In this document: one piece after another, positions 17,809 to 26,241 of the stretch
Position numbering within the stretch: the stretch's first letter is position 1
Layout of the letters: each line of letters opens with the position of its first letter
DNA from: Hyphomicrobiales bacterium
GTDB lineage: Bacteria; Pseudomonadota; Alphaproteobacteria; Rhizobiales; Rhizobiaceae
Assembly (NCBI GenBank): GCA_900473045.1
Contig: UCKS01000012.1
Span: forward strand, 36,577-100,576
Direction of reading: 5' to 3'
Length of the DNA: 64,000 bases
The notes under the pieces: model-generated
What the model saw: the letters and a program-made list of their open reading frames with translations, nothing else
Databases searched by the model: none
What the model was told of the DNA's origin: nothing
Translations under genes and position numbers: made by a program

Positions 17809-18564
17809 TCAGAGGATGGAGTGATCGACGATGACGACGGGCTTGCCGTGCGAACACATCTCGACCCGCGCCTCGACCCGATAGATATCGCGCAGCATCG
17901 AACCGGTAATGACCTCGCCGGTCGGGCCGCTCGCCACCATCGCGCCCTTGGCGATGACGATGGTATTGTCGCAATAACGCAGCGCGTGATTGAGGTCATG
18001 CAAGGCAATCAGCACCGACATGCCGGACTTTGCCGCCAGCGACCGCATGAAGCCCAACACTTCGATCTGGCGAAACAGGTCGAGCGCCGAGGTGGGCTCG
18101 TCCATCAGGAGGATTTCCGGTTTGCGGATCAGTGCCTGGGCAATCGACACCAGTTGCCGCTGGCCGCCGGACAGCTCGCCAAGGCCGCGAAACGCAAGAT
18201 CGTCGATCCGCAGGGCCTGCAGGATGTGATCGATCTCCAGAAGCTCGCTGTCGCGCACCTTCCAGCTCGAGCCCTGCTTGCTGGCGAGCAGCACGGATTC
18301 GTAGACCGTCAGGACGGCATTGGCGCCGGTATCCTGCGGCATGTAGCAGATGGCTTCCTGCCCCTTCAGCGTATCGGACAGGACAACAGTTCCCGGCCCC
18401 GAGGCGAGCCCGGCAATGCGTTTGAACAAGGTGGATTTGCCGGCTGCATTCGGACCGATGACGGCAGTCATGACGCCACCGTTGAGGACATCGGTATCGA
18501 CATCCGACAGCACGACGTGTTTGCCGTATTTGGCCCCGACGCCCTTGAGTGCAAGACCTACCAT
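17809..18564 (-). CDS. Siderophore/heme-type ABC importer ATP-binding protein (FecE/FhuC-like)
   Basis: A 251-residue ATPase with Walker A GPNAAGKSTLF, signature LSGGQRQLVSIAQAL, Walker [13 protein letters not shown] and switch IALHDLNHALRYCD, the class II importer pattern. The chosen ATG (MVGLALKGVG) overlaps the end of the permease gene by a few bases; the open frame extends 47 codons further but only as a shadow of the permease. It is last in a binding protein-permease-ATPase operon preceded by a TGA-N9-TCA iron box. Its role is ATP-driven uptake of a ferric chelate across the inner membrane. Confidence 0.92.
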   Translation of the reverse strand: MVGLALKGVGAKYGKHVVLSDVDTDVLNGGVMTAVIGPNAAGKSTLFKRIAGLASGPGTVVLSDTLKGQEAICYMPQDTGANAVLTVYESVLLASKQGSSWKVRDSELLEIDHILQALRIDDLAFRGLGELSGGQRQLVSIAQALIRKPEILLMDEPTSALDLFRQIEVLGFMRSLAAKSGMSVLIALHDLNHALRYCDNTIVIAKGAMVASGPTGEVITGSMLRDIYRVEARVEMCSHGKPVVIVDHSIL

Positions 18565-19625
18565 GCCCGCCTCCGATTGGTGAAGATCAGGATGAAGAAG
18601 AACGGCACGCCGACCAGCGCGGTAATCACCCCAATCGGCAGGATGGCGCCCGGGATGAGCGTTTTCGACACGACGGATGTGGCTGACAAAAGCAGTGCGC
18701 CGCAAAGCACAGAGGCGGGCAGGAAGAACCGCTGATCCTCGCCGACCAGCATGCGGGCGATATGCGGGCCGACCAGGCCGACAAACCCGATCGTCCCGAC
18801 GAAGGAGACGGGAATGGCGGCAAGCAGGCTGACAGTCATCATCGTCTGCAGCCGCAACCCACGCACATTGATGCCAAGACTTGCCGCCTTGTCTTCACCC
18901 AGCCGCAACGCGGTCAGCGCCCAGGCCTGCCGGGCAAACAGCGGCAGGGCGAACAGAAGCACCGCGCCGGTGATCCAGACCTTCGGCCATGTCGCCTTGG
19001 TGAGACTGCCCATGGTCCAGAAGACAACAGCAGCCAGCGCCTGTTCGGAGGCCAGATATTCGAGGAGCGACAGCAGCGCGTTGAAAGTGAAGACCAATGC
19101 GATGCCGAGCAGCACGATGGTTTCGACCGTGACGCCACGCATGGTGGAGGCGAAGTGGATGAACAAAGCCGCCGCCATCGCCATCAGAAAGGCATTGATC
19201 GGGATCATGAACTGCACAGCAGCCGGAAACAGCGCCACACCGCCGACAAGGCCGAGCGCTGCGCCAAATCCGGCAGCGGCAGAAATTCCCAGCGTGAAGG
19301 GGCTCGCCAGTGGATTGGCGAGAATAGTCTGCATCTGCGCCCCGGCGACCGACAGCGACGCGCCGACGGTCACGGCCATCACCGCGATCGGCATGCGGAT
19401 ATCCCAGATGACGACGCGCAGCTGATCACTGACCGAACCGGCATAAAACAAGGAGGTCAGCACCTCCTTCAAGGTATAATTGGCCGGCCCCAGCGCCATG
19501 TCGATGGAAACGCTGAGAAGCAGGGCCGCGACCATGCCGCAGATCAGCACGATCCGGCGAAAAGCCAGGGCGCGGTACTGGGTGCCCCCAGTTGTCGTTT
19601 CGCGCTGTTCGGCGGCAATGGCCAT
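18558..19625 (-). CDS. FecCD-family ABC transporter permease (ferric siderophore type)
   Basis: A 355-residue integral membrane protein of the FecCD/BtuC family with about ten helices. Family signatures include the N-terminal R-P-like segment DIRMPIAVMAV, GAQMQTILANPLASPFTLG, and the C-terminal GFVGLVGPHIARMLVGEDQ. It begins three bases after the binding-protein stop and overlaps the ATPase start, so all three are coupled. It would dimerise to form the channel for the adjoining binding protein. Confidence 0.93.
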   Translation of the reverse strand: MAIAAEQRETTTGGTQYRALAFRRIVLICGMVAALLLSVSIDMALGPANYTLKEVLTSLFYAGSVSDQLRVVIWDIRMPIAVMAVTVGASLSVAGAQMQTILANPLASPFTLGISAAAGFGAALGLVGGVALFPAAVQFMIPINAFLMAMAAALFIHFASTMRGVTVETIVLLGIALVFTFNALLSLLEYLASEQALAAVVFWTMGSLTKATWPKVWITGAVLLFALPLFARQAWALTALRLGEDKAASLGINVRGLRLQTMMTVSLLAAIPVSFVGTIGFVGLVGPHIARMLVGEDQRFFLPASVLCGALLLSATSVVSKTLIPGAILPIGVITALVGVPFFFILIFTNRRRAW

Positions 19626-19628
19626 TGG

Positions 19629-20762
19629 TTATTCGCCCTTCAAGGAGACGAAGTAGCCGGGCTTGTAGTCCAGCGGCAGGAAGCGCGCATGCAGTTCCTT
19701 GAACGTCGCTTCCGGGTCGAGATCCTTGAACAGTTCCGGATGCAGCCATTTGGCAATCTCCTGGATCGCCACGAACTGATACGGGTTGTTGTAGAACTGG
19801 TGCCAAATGGCGTGGACATTGCCGTCCTTGACCGCCTTGACGCCGGTGAATGCCGGACGCTTGGTCAGGTTCTCAAGCTTGCGGTGCGCTTCGGTGAGAT
19901 CGGCTCCATAGCCGACTCCGACCCAGTTTCCACCGGGAACATAACCCTGCCAGTTGCCGCCGGTGATGATGATCTGATCCGGATTGGAGGCGATGATCTG
20001 TTCCGGATTGACCGCACCGAACGTACCCGGAATGATGTCCTTGGCCATGTTCGTGCCGCCGGCGATTTCGACCATCTTGCCGAAATTTTCGTTGCCGAAC
20101 GACATGCAGCAATCATCGGAATAGCCGCCGGCGCGCTCGACGAAGACGACGGGTCGGACCATGTCGGTCTTGGCCAGCACGTCGGTCACCTTAGCGATGC
20201 TATCGGCGCGGAAATTGATGAAGTCATCCGCCTTGGTTTCCTGGCCAAGCAACTTGCCCATGATTCGCATGCTGGCTTCGGTGTTTTCCATCGGCTTTTC
20301 GCGGAAGTCGATATAGACGAGCGGAATGCCGACCTTGCTGAGCTTTTCGATATAGCCGGCCTCTTCGGTCGAGGTCTTTGCATCGAGGTTCATGATCACG
20401 ACGTCGGGCTTCAGCGAAATGGCCTGTTCGATATCGAACGTGCCATCCTTCATGCCGCCGAATGTCGGCAGCTTTGCCATCTCCGGGTATTTGGCGAGAT
20501 AGGCGGCATAGGTTTCCGGGTCGGCCTTTGACAGGTCGTCCCGCCAGCCGACGATACGCTTGAAAGGCGCATCCCGGTCCAGCGCGGCGACGAAATAGAT
20601 CTGCCGGCCTTCCCCGAGAATGACGTTTTCGACGGGGACGCTGACCTCGACGTCGCGACCGGTTATATCCTTGATGACGACCTTTTCACCGGCCAGCACT
20701 GTACTGGAAAAAAGCGCGCAGAGACCCACGGCGACAAAGGCCGCCTTGCCGAACATACCCAT
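19629..20762 (-). CDS. Siderophore-type ABC transporter substrate-binding protein (FecB/FepB-like)
   Basis: A 377-residue periplasmic protein with a signal peptide (GKAAFVAVGLCALFSSTVLA). The mature part has the class III bilobal fold signatures: a first lobe with LPTFGGMKDGTFDIEQAI and LKPDVVIMNL, a central helix, and a second lobe with INPEQ-like VNPEQIIASNPDQIIITGG. The ATG used here has GGAG nine bases upstream; another Met five codons earlier lacks a site. A TGA-N9-TCA box centred about 50 bases upstream suggests repression by RirA when iron is plentiful. The ferric chelate bound is unknown. Confidence 0.9.
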   Translation of the reverse strand: MGMFGKAAFVAVGLCALFSSTVLAGEKVVIKDITGRDVEVSVPVENVILGEGRQIYFVAALDRDAPFKRIVGWRDDLSKADPETYAAYLAKYPEMAKLPTFGGMKDGTFDIEQAISLKPDVVIMNLDAKTSTEEAGYIEKLSKVGIPLVYIDFREKPMENTEASMRIMGKLLGQETKADDFINFRADSIAKVTDVLAKTDMVRPVVFVERAGGYSDDCCMSFGNENFGKMVEIAGGTNMAKDIIPGTFGAVNPEQIIASNPDQIIITGGNWQGYVPGGNWVGVGYGADLTEAHRKLENLTKRPAFTGVKAVKDGNVHAIWHQFYNNPYQFVAIQEIAKWLHPELFKDLDPEATFKELHARFLPLDYKPGYFVSLKGE

Positions 20763-20805
20763 CGTTTTCAACTCCATCGGGGAACTGGAGGCTTGGTAGA
20801 TTTCA

Positions 20806-20820
20806 TGACATTGACAGTCA
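20806..20820. promoter_or_regulatory. Iron-responsive operator (RirA-type, TGA-N9-TCA)
   Basis: TGACATTGACAGTCA fits the rhizobial IRO form TGA-N9-TCA exactly. It lies between the divergent siderophore-binding-protein and methyltransferase genes and could control both. The second box at 27307 shares the TGACTG end when read on the minus strand. Confidence 0.65.
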
Positions 20821-20884
20821 AGATTTATCTTTTAGAAGCTTTCCAGAAACCGACAGCTCACACTTCAATGCAAGGCAGCTTCTA

Positions 20885-21703
20885 ATGACCGACATGCCCC
20901 GTCTCTCGAATTATGACCTGCGCGACGAGATCAAAGCCTATTGGTCGGCGCGTGCGGCAACCTTCGATCAATCGCCGGGACACGAGATTTTCTCTGAAGA
21001 AGAGCGCGCCGCCTGGCATCGGCTGATCGTCAAGCATCTTGGCGCGGGCAACGGCCGCTCGGCACTGGACCTGGCCAGCGGCACCGGCGTGATCTCGCAT
21101 CTGATGGATGATCTCGGCTTCAAGGTGACGGGGCTCGACTGGGCCGAACCGATGCTGGAGCGCGCCCGCAACAAAGCGAAAATCCGTACCCGCAACATCA
21201 CCTTCCGCATCGGCGACGCCGAAAACACCATGGAGCCGGACGATCATTATGACGCGATCATCAACCGGCATCTGGTCTGGACGCTGGTGGATCCGGCCAG
21301 CGCCTTTACCGAATGGCTGCGGGTGCTGAAACCCGGCGGAACATTGCTGGTGATCGATGGCGATTTCGTCAACACGACAATGGTCGAGCGCGCGCTGATG
21401 AAAATCGCCGGCTGGGGTCAGCGCTGCGGTCTTTTGAAGAGCGATCCGCTGCATGCTCCGCCCGGCATGATGGACACCCACCGCAGCATCATTTCGAGGG
21501 TGTATTTTTCGCAAGGCGCCCGTGCCGAAGCCGTCGCCGGGCTATTGGCTGCGGCCGGGTTTGAAGACATCGTCATTGATACCGATCTTGGTGAAATCCA
21601 CCGCACGCAGGCCAAGCACTGGAATGTCCTCAAAGGGATGGCCCGCGCGACACAGCATCGCTATGTCATCCGGGCCATCAAGCCGACCCGAGAGTCAATG
21701 TAG
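20885..21703 (+). CDS. Class I SAM-dependent methyltransferase, divergent from the siderophore importer
   Basis: A 272-residue soluble enzyme with a Rossmann-like fold. The SAM-binding motif I is ALDLASGTGVISHLM, motif II the acidic VTGLDWAEPML, and a later RIGDAENTMEPDDHYDAI segment fits motifs II-III. The acceptor is unknown. It shares a 107-base intergenic region, including the iron box, with the siderophore importer, so it may act on the imported chelate or in its assembly or release; this rests only on position. AAGGCAG precedes the ATG at moderate distance. Confidence 0.85.
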   Translation: MTDMPRLSNYDLRDEIKAYWSARAATFDQSPGHEIFSEEERAAWHRLIVKHLGAGNGRSALDLASGTGVISHLMDDLGFKVTGLDWAEPMLERARNKAKIRTRNITFRIGDAENTMEPDDHYDAIINRHLVWTLVDPASAFTEWLRVLKPGGTLLVIDGDFVNTTMVERALMKIAGWGQRCGLLKSDPLHAPPGMMDTHRSIISRVYFSQGARAEAVAGLLAAAGFEDIVIDTDLGEIHRTQAKHWNVLKGMARATQHRYVIRAIKPTRESM

Positions 21704-21783
21704 ACAAATTTTCCAATATATACTTTATTGTCCACGATCTACATGCTAAAACGAGCTTCGCAGCCAACACGGAGACGCCAGTC

Positions 21784-22890
21784 ATGCAGATCGAGGAATT
21801 CACGCTCGAACGGGTTCAGTCGCTTTATGAAAACCTCGTGGAGTTCAATCTCTCCGACAGCGGCGTTCACCCCTACTCGCTGAAGGAGCTGTTGACGCCG
21901 GACCAGCTGCTCGGCCTGCATGACGTCGAACTCGGTTATGGCTGGACCAATGGCGGTGTCGAGCTGCGCGACACCATCGCCCGGCTTTATCAAGGCCGCG
22001 ACGGCGACAATGTCATGGTCACCAATGGGTCGGCGGAAGCGAATTTCATTCTGGTCATGACCCTTTTGGAGCCCGGCGACGAGCTGGTTCTGTTCGTGCC
22101 GAACTATCTGCAGATTCGCGGCTGGGCAAAGGCGCTTGGCGTCACCGTCAAGGAGATCGTGCTGCGCGAGGAACTGGGATGGTTGCCCGATCTCGACGAG
22201 GTGCGCGCCGCCGTGACGCCTAAAACCAGGATGATCAGCCTGTGCAATCCGAACAACCCGACCGGCAGTCTCTTGCCGCGCGAGACGATGGACGCGCTGG
22301 TCGATATTGCCCGCAAGCACGGCGTCTACCTGCATGCCGACGAAATCTACAAGGGTTCCGAACTGGACACCGAAGAGTCCATCAGCTTTGCCGACCTCTA
22401 CGAAAAGGCCGTGGTGACGGCCGGGCTTTCCAAGGCGATGGCGCTTCCGGGCCTGCGGCTCGGCTGGCTGGTCGGCCCGGCCAAGGAAATCTACGGCACG
22501 TGGCAGCGCAAGGACTATACCTCGATCACCACCGGGGCGCTGAGCGAGCATATCGCCAACATCGTGTTGCAGCCGGCCAAGCGCGCCGAAATCCTGGCAC
22601 GCAGCCGCCACCTGCTGCGGGAAAACCGGGCTTTGCTGACGTCGTGGATCGAAGCGCACAACACGCTGTTTTCCTACCTGCCGCCGCGCGCCGGCGGCAT
22701 GGCGTTTGTCCGCTATGTCACAGACATCAACTCCTCCGTTCTGGTCGATCGGGTACGCGAGCAAAAAAGTGTCATGCTGGTGCCGGGCGATGTCTACGGC
22801 CTTGATGGCTATGTCCGCATTGGCATCGGGGCGCAGAAGCATCATTTGGAAGCCGGGTTGGAACGCCTTGCGGACTTCATGAGGGGTTGA
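21784..22890 (+). CDS. Class I/II PLP-dependent aminotransferase
   Basis: A 368-residue fold type I enzyme. Visible signatures are TNGSAEANFI near residue 80, the NPNNPTG-type motif CNPNNPTGSLLP, the aspartate of LHADEIYKG, and the PLP lysine in GLSKAMALPGLRLGW. It is the first gene of a three-gene operon with a DauR-like regulator and an ornithine-cyclodeaminase-family protein, suggesting catabolism of an amino acid, perhaps a basic or D-amino acid. Upstream, TGTAGACAA and TTGTCcacgaTCTACA form an imperfect inverted repeat that could be the regulator's site. The exact substrate is unknown. Confidence 0.9.
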   Translation: MQIEEFTLERVQSLYENLVEFNLSDSGVHPYSLKELLTPDQLLGLHDVELGYGWTNGGVELRDTIARLYQGRDGDNVMVTNGSAEANFILVMTLLEPGDELVLFVPNYLQIRGWAKALGVTVKEIVLREELGWLPDLDEVRAAVTPKTRMISLCNPNNPTGSLLPRETMDALVDIARKHGVYLHADEIYKGSELDTEESISFADLYEKAVVTAGLSKAMALPGLRLGWLVGPAKEIYGTWQRKDYTSITTGALSEHIANIVLQPAKRAEILARSRHLLRENRALLTSWIEAHNTLFSYLPPRAGGMAFVRYVTDINSSVLVDRVREQKSVMLVPGDVYGLDGYVRIGIGAQKHHLEAGLERLADFMRG

Positions 22891-22900
22891 GAACCACAGG

Positions 22901-23518
22901 ATGAAGTCTGAACTCACCTCCTATGCTACCGTTTGCGACGGCGTCGCCCAGCTGTTTCAGCCATTCGTCGAGGTCGTGCTACACGATCTCGAAACGGAGA
23001 CGGCGGTGCATATTGCCGGGAATTTTTCGAAGCGCGAGATCGGCGAGCCATCGCTGTTGCACGAGATCGATTTCCGCCCGGCCGAACGGCTTCTCGGTCC
23101 TTATGAAAAGGTCAACTGGGACGGCCGCCGGATCAAGTCGATCAGCATCATCCTGCGCGATAGCAGCGAGCGGCCGATCGCCGTGATGTGCATCAATGCC
23201 GACGTCTCCCATTTTCATGCGGTGATGCAGACATTGAGCGCCTTCGCCTCGATCCCCGTCGATCATGCCAAGCCGGCAAGCCTGTTCAAGGAAGACTGGC
23301 ACGAGCGCATCAACGAATATATCCAAAACTGGACCGGTTCGCGCCGGTTGATCATCGCGGACCTGACCCGCGAACAGAAACAGCAGGTTGTCAAGGATCT
23401 TTCGGCCGATGGCGCATTCGGCGGCAAGAACTCTGCCGCCTACATCTCGCGCGTCCTCGGCTTGGGCCGCGCAACGGTCTACAAATATCTCAACCAGGAT
23501 CGATCGGCGGACGAATGA
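22901..23518 (+). CDS. YheO/DauR-family transcriptional regulator (PAS-like plus HTH)
   Basis: A 205-residue protein with an N-terminal PAS-like sensor (VAQLFQPFVEVVLHDLET and IAVMCINADVSHF are typical) and a C-terminal helix-turn-helix (AAYISRVLGLGRATVYKYLN). DauR, a characterised member in Pseudomonas, controls the D-arginine catabolic genes dauBA, and DauB belongs to the ornithine-cyclodeaminase family; here too the regulator is followed directly by such a gene. It starts ten bases after the aminotransferase and overlaps the next gene by four bases. The effector is probably an amino acid (inference). Confidence 0.88.
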   Translation: MKSELTSYATVCDGVAQLFQPFVEVVLHDLETETAVHIAGNFSKREIGEPSLLHEIDFRPAERLLGPYEKVNWDGRRIKSISIILRDSSERPIAVMCINADVSHFHAVMQTLSAFASIPVDHAKPASLFKEDWHERINEYIQNWTGSRRLIIADLTREQKQQVVKDLSADGAFGGKNSAAYISRVLGLGRATVYKYLNQDRSADE

Positions 23519-24480
23519 TCATCCTGTCGCGATCAGAAATTGAAGCCTTGATCGATCTCGACAGTGGGCTTTCGGCCCTCGAAGCGGCCTATATCGCCGC
23601 ATCCGATGGCCGGGCGGTGATGCCACCGGTGGGCTATCTCGCTTTTGCGGACAAGGACGGCGACTGCCATATCAAATACGGCCATATCGCCGGCGATCCG
23701 ACATTCGTTGTCAAGATTGCGGCCGGATTCTACGGCAATCCTGCGATCGGGCTGCCGACATCAAACGGCGTGATGCTGGCATTTTCCGCGCAGACCGGCG
23801 TTCTCGAAGCGATCCTGCTCGATGAGGGATTTCTCACAGACCTGCGCACCGGCCTCGGCGGCGCCATCGCCACGCGGGCGCTTTGCCGTCCGGATGCACG
23901 GCGGGTGGCAATCGTCGGAGCCGGCATTCAGGCCCGCTGGCAGGTCCGTTGCCTGCAGCAGGCGATGCCGGAAACACAGCTTTCTTTCAGCGTCTGGGCG
24001 CGCTCGGAAGACAAAGCGCGGGAGACGGTAAGCGTGCTTCATAGCGAAGGTATCGATGTAACCGTGTCTACCGACCTGGAGCGTCTCTGCCGGGACGCCG
24101 AGATCATCATCACAACCACCCCATCACGCGAACCTTTGATCCGCGATGTCTGGATCCAGCCCGGCACCCACATTACCGCGATCGGCGCCGATGCACCGGG
24201 CAAGCAGGAGCTGGAAACAGCACTCGTTGTGCGTGCCGACCGCCGCATTTGCGACAGCCTGGAACAATCTCTGGATCACGGCGAATTTTCCACCGCGTTC
24301 CGGGCCAGGGAGATTTCCGCTGAAAACTGTATCGAGCTTGGAGCCGTGCTTGCTGGCAAGGGCGCAGGCCGGGTTCGTCCCGGCGAGATCACCATTGCCG
24401 ATCTGACGGGCGTCGCGGTCCAAGATATCGCCATCGCCAACTCGGTCCTAAATGCCGACAGACGTTTTCGCACCGTTTGA
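23515..24480 (+). CDS. Ornithine cyclodeaminase / mu-crystallin family protein
   Basis: A 321-residue NAD(P)-binding enzyme. Family signatures include the N-terminal MPPVGYLAFADKDGD with HIKYG, the helix LTDLRTGLGGAIATRAL, and the Rossmann motif VAIVGAGIQARWQV. Members include ornithine cyclodeaminase, alanine dehydrogenase-like and L-arginine dehydrogenase (DauB) activities; which one applies here is not clear. The start is the ATG overlapping the regulator's TGA; the open frame reaching back to 23188 is a shadow of the regulator gene. Ti-plasmid opine regions also carry ornithine cyclodeaminase, so plasmid-borne amino acid catabolism is a sensible setting. Confidence 0.9.
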   Translation: MIILSRSEIEALIDLDSGLSALEAAYIAASDGRAVMPPVGYLAFADKDGDCHIKYGHIAGDPTFVVKIAAGFYGNPAIGLPTSNGVMLAFSAQTGVLEAILLDEGFLTDLRTGLGGAIATRALCRPDARRVAIVGAGIQARWQVRCLQQAMPETQLSFSVWARSEDKARETVSVLHSEGIDVTVSTDLERLCRDAEIIITTTPSREPLIRDVWIQPGTHITAIGADAPGKQELETALVVRADRRICDSLEQSLDHGEFSTAFRAREISAENCIELGAVLAGKGAGRVRPGEITIADLTGVAVQDIAIANSVLNADRRFRTV

Positions 24481-24514
24481 GTTCGAGCTTTCCAGCCTCC
24501 ATCGTAAGTCCCTA

Positions 24515-26173
24515 TTACTGGCGACCCTGCCCCATCCGCGACAGCAGGATAACCGGGAGTATGCCGATGGCGACGATGGCCAGAGCCGCGATGGACGCCT
24601 CCTCATAGGTGCCCCTCGCGGCCTCGCCATAGAGATGCGTCGCGAATGTCTCGACATTCAGCGGCCGCAACAGCAGCGTGGCAGGCAGTTCCTTGACGCA
24701 GTCCACGAAAACCAGCAGACCCGCCGCCGTGATCGCCGCCTTCGACAGCGGCAGATGCACATGACGAAAGGTGCCTGCCGCCGATTGGCCAAGCACCCGC
24801 GAGGCATGATCAAAGGACACGGGGATACGCGCCAGCCCTGCATCGATACCACCGGCAGAGATGGCCAGGAACCGGACGCTATAGGCGTAAAGCAGTGCGG
24901 CACCTGAGCCGATGAACAACAGACCCGTCGATACGCCAAACCACGCCATCGCCGTGCGATCGATGAAACCGTCGAACGTCGCGAGCACGATCAGAACACC
25001 GATGGCAACGACCGTGCCGGGCGCCGCATAGCCGAGAGTCGAAAGCCGCTGCAGCCAAGCGGTCGCTGCGCCCGGCCGCAACCGGCTTGCATAGGCGACG
25101 AGCAGGCCGAACAGAACGGTGATGATCGTCGCGGCGGAAGCCAGAACGATGGTGTTGAAGGCTTCGCTGAGGAAGCGCGGCGAAATCCCGGCAAATTCGA
25201 TCCGCTTCCACGCTTCGTTGACAAGATAGATTGCCGGCGCACCAAAGCCGATGAGAATCGGCACGATCCCGGCACTCAACAGCACCAGTCCTTTTGCAGG
25301 CGATACCCGGCGCGGTTCGAAGGCCCGGCTGCGCTGCGCGCCGGTCGAGTAGCGCTGCTTGCCCCTTGCCCATTTTTCGAAAGCCACCAGCGCCACCACG
25401 ACCATCAACAACGACAGCGCGATCTGGGAGGCGCCCGGCAGATCGGTGCGGGTGATCCAGGTGGTGTAGATGGAGACGGTCAGCGTCCGCACGCCGAGGA
25501 ATTCGGACGCACCGATATCGTTGAGGGTTTCCATCAAGGCGAGGCTGACACCGACGGCGACGGCTGGGCGGGCCAGCGGCAGCGCGACATGCCAGAAGAC
25601 GGCGCGGCGCGAAATGCCGAGCGTGCGCGACGCATCGATCAGATTGGCCGACTGCGTCAGGAACATCGCCCGCGTTGGAATATAGACATAAGGATAGAGC
25701 ACGAAACCTAAGAGCAGGATGCAGCCCGTCATCGAGCGCACGTCCGGCAGGCGGAATTCCCTGGCGCTGGAATAGCCGAGCAGCCATCGGATCGCTCCCT
25801 GCACCGGGCCGATCGGGTGCAGGATGTCGAGATAGGCGTAGGCGATGATGTAGGTGGGGACCGCGAGTGGCAGCAACAGGGCCCATTCGAGTAAACGGCG
25901 GCCGGGAAAGGCATAGGCCGTAACCAGCCAAGCCGTCGACGTTCCAAGAATGGCAGTGATCAGACCGACACCAACGAGGAGAATGCCGGTATCCACCAGG
26001 GCGGTCGGCAATACCGTCGAAACAAGATGCGACCAGAGCCCGGCCGAACCCTGGATCGCCTGCAGGAACAGCGCAATGACCGGCAGCATCACCAGACAGG
26101 CGATGATGCCGGCGCCAAGCAACCAGCGGGTTCCGGCGCGGCCTTTGGGCCAGCTTCGCACGGCGCTGATCAT
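24515..26173 (-). CDS. Ferric iron ABC transporter permease (FbpB/SfuB-like)
   Basis: A 552-residue inner-membrane protein with two fused permease domains and about twelve helices. EAA-type loops are DASRTLGISRRAVFWHVALP in the first half and DHASRVLGQSAAGTFRHVHL in the second. It lies 68 bases downstream of the binding-protein gene, and a strong hairpin with U-tract fills that gap, so only part of the transcription should continue into it. The start has no strong ribosome-binding site. It converges on the ornithine-cyclodeaminase gene with 34 bases between stops. Confidence 0.9.
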   Translation of the reverse strand: MISAVRSWPKGRAGTRWLLGAGIIACLVMLPVIALFLQAIQGSAGLWSHLVSTVLPTALVDTGILLVGVGLITAILGTSTAWLVTAYAFPGRRLLEWALLLPLAVPTYIIAYAYLDILHPIGPVQGAIRWLLGYSSAREFRLPDVRSMTGCILLLGFVLYPYVYIPTRAMFLTQSANLIDASRTLGISRRAVFWHVALPLARPAVAVGVSLALMETLNDIGASEFLGVRTLTVSIYTTWITRTDLPGASQIALSLLMVVVALVAFEKWARGKQRYSTGAQRSRAFEPRRVSPAKGLVLLSAGIVPILIGFGAPAIYLVNEAWKRIEFAGISPRFLSEAFNTIVLASAATIITVLFGLLVAYASRLRPGAATAWLQRLSTLGYAAPGTVVAIGVLIVLATFDGFIDRTAMAWFGVSTGLLFIGSGAALLYAYSVRFLAISAGGIDAGLARIPVSFDHASRVLGQSAAGTFRHVHLPLSKAAITAAGLLVFVDCVKELPATLLLRPLNVETFATHLYGEAARGTYEEASIAALAIVAIGILPVILLSRMGQGRQ

Positions 26174-26202
26174 CGGCGGAAATCCATCTCTGTGGCGGCA
26201 AG

Positions 26203-26234
26203 AAAAAGCGCCCGCGACAAAGCGGGCGCTTTTT
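26203..26234 (-). terminator. Strong intrinsic terminator between fbpA- and fbpB-like genes
   Basis: AAAAAGCGCCCGC and GCGGGCGCTTTTT form a 13-bp stem around a six-base loop, with T-runs on both sides. On the minus strand it starts eight bases after the binding-protein stop. It should terminate most transcripts and let a minority reach the permease. Confidence 0.85.
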
Positions 26235-26241
26235 TGGGCTT

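Noticed and set aside
16134..17834. 566-codon open frame on the plus strand
   Set aside because: Antisense shadow of the ABC-F gene; also runs through the leader region without features.
18762..20531. 589-codon open frame on the plus strand
   Set aside because: Antisense to the FecCD permease and binding protein; low-complexity product without family features.
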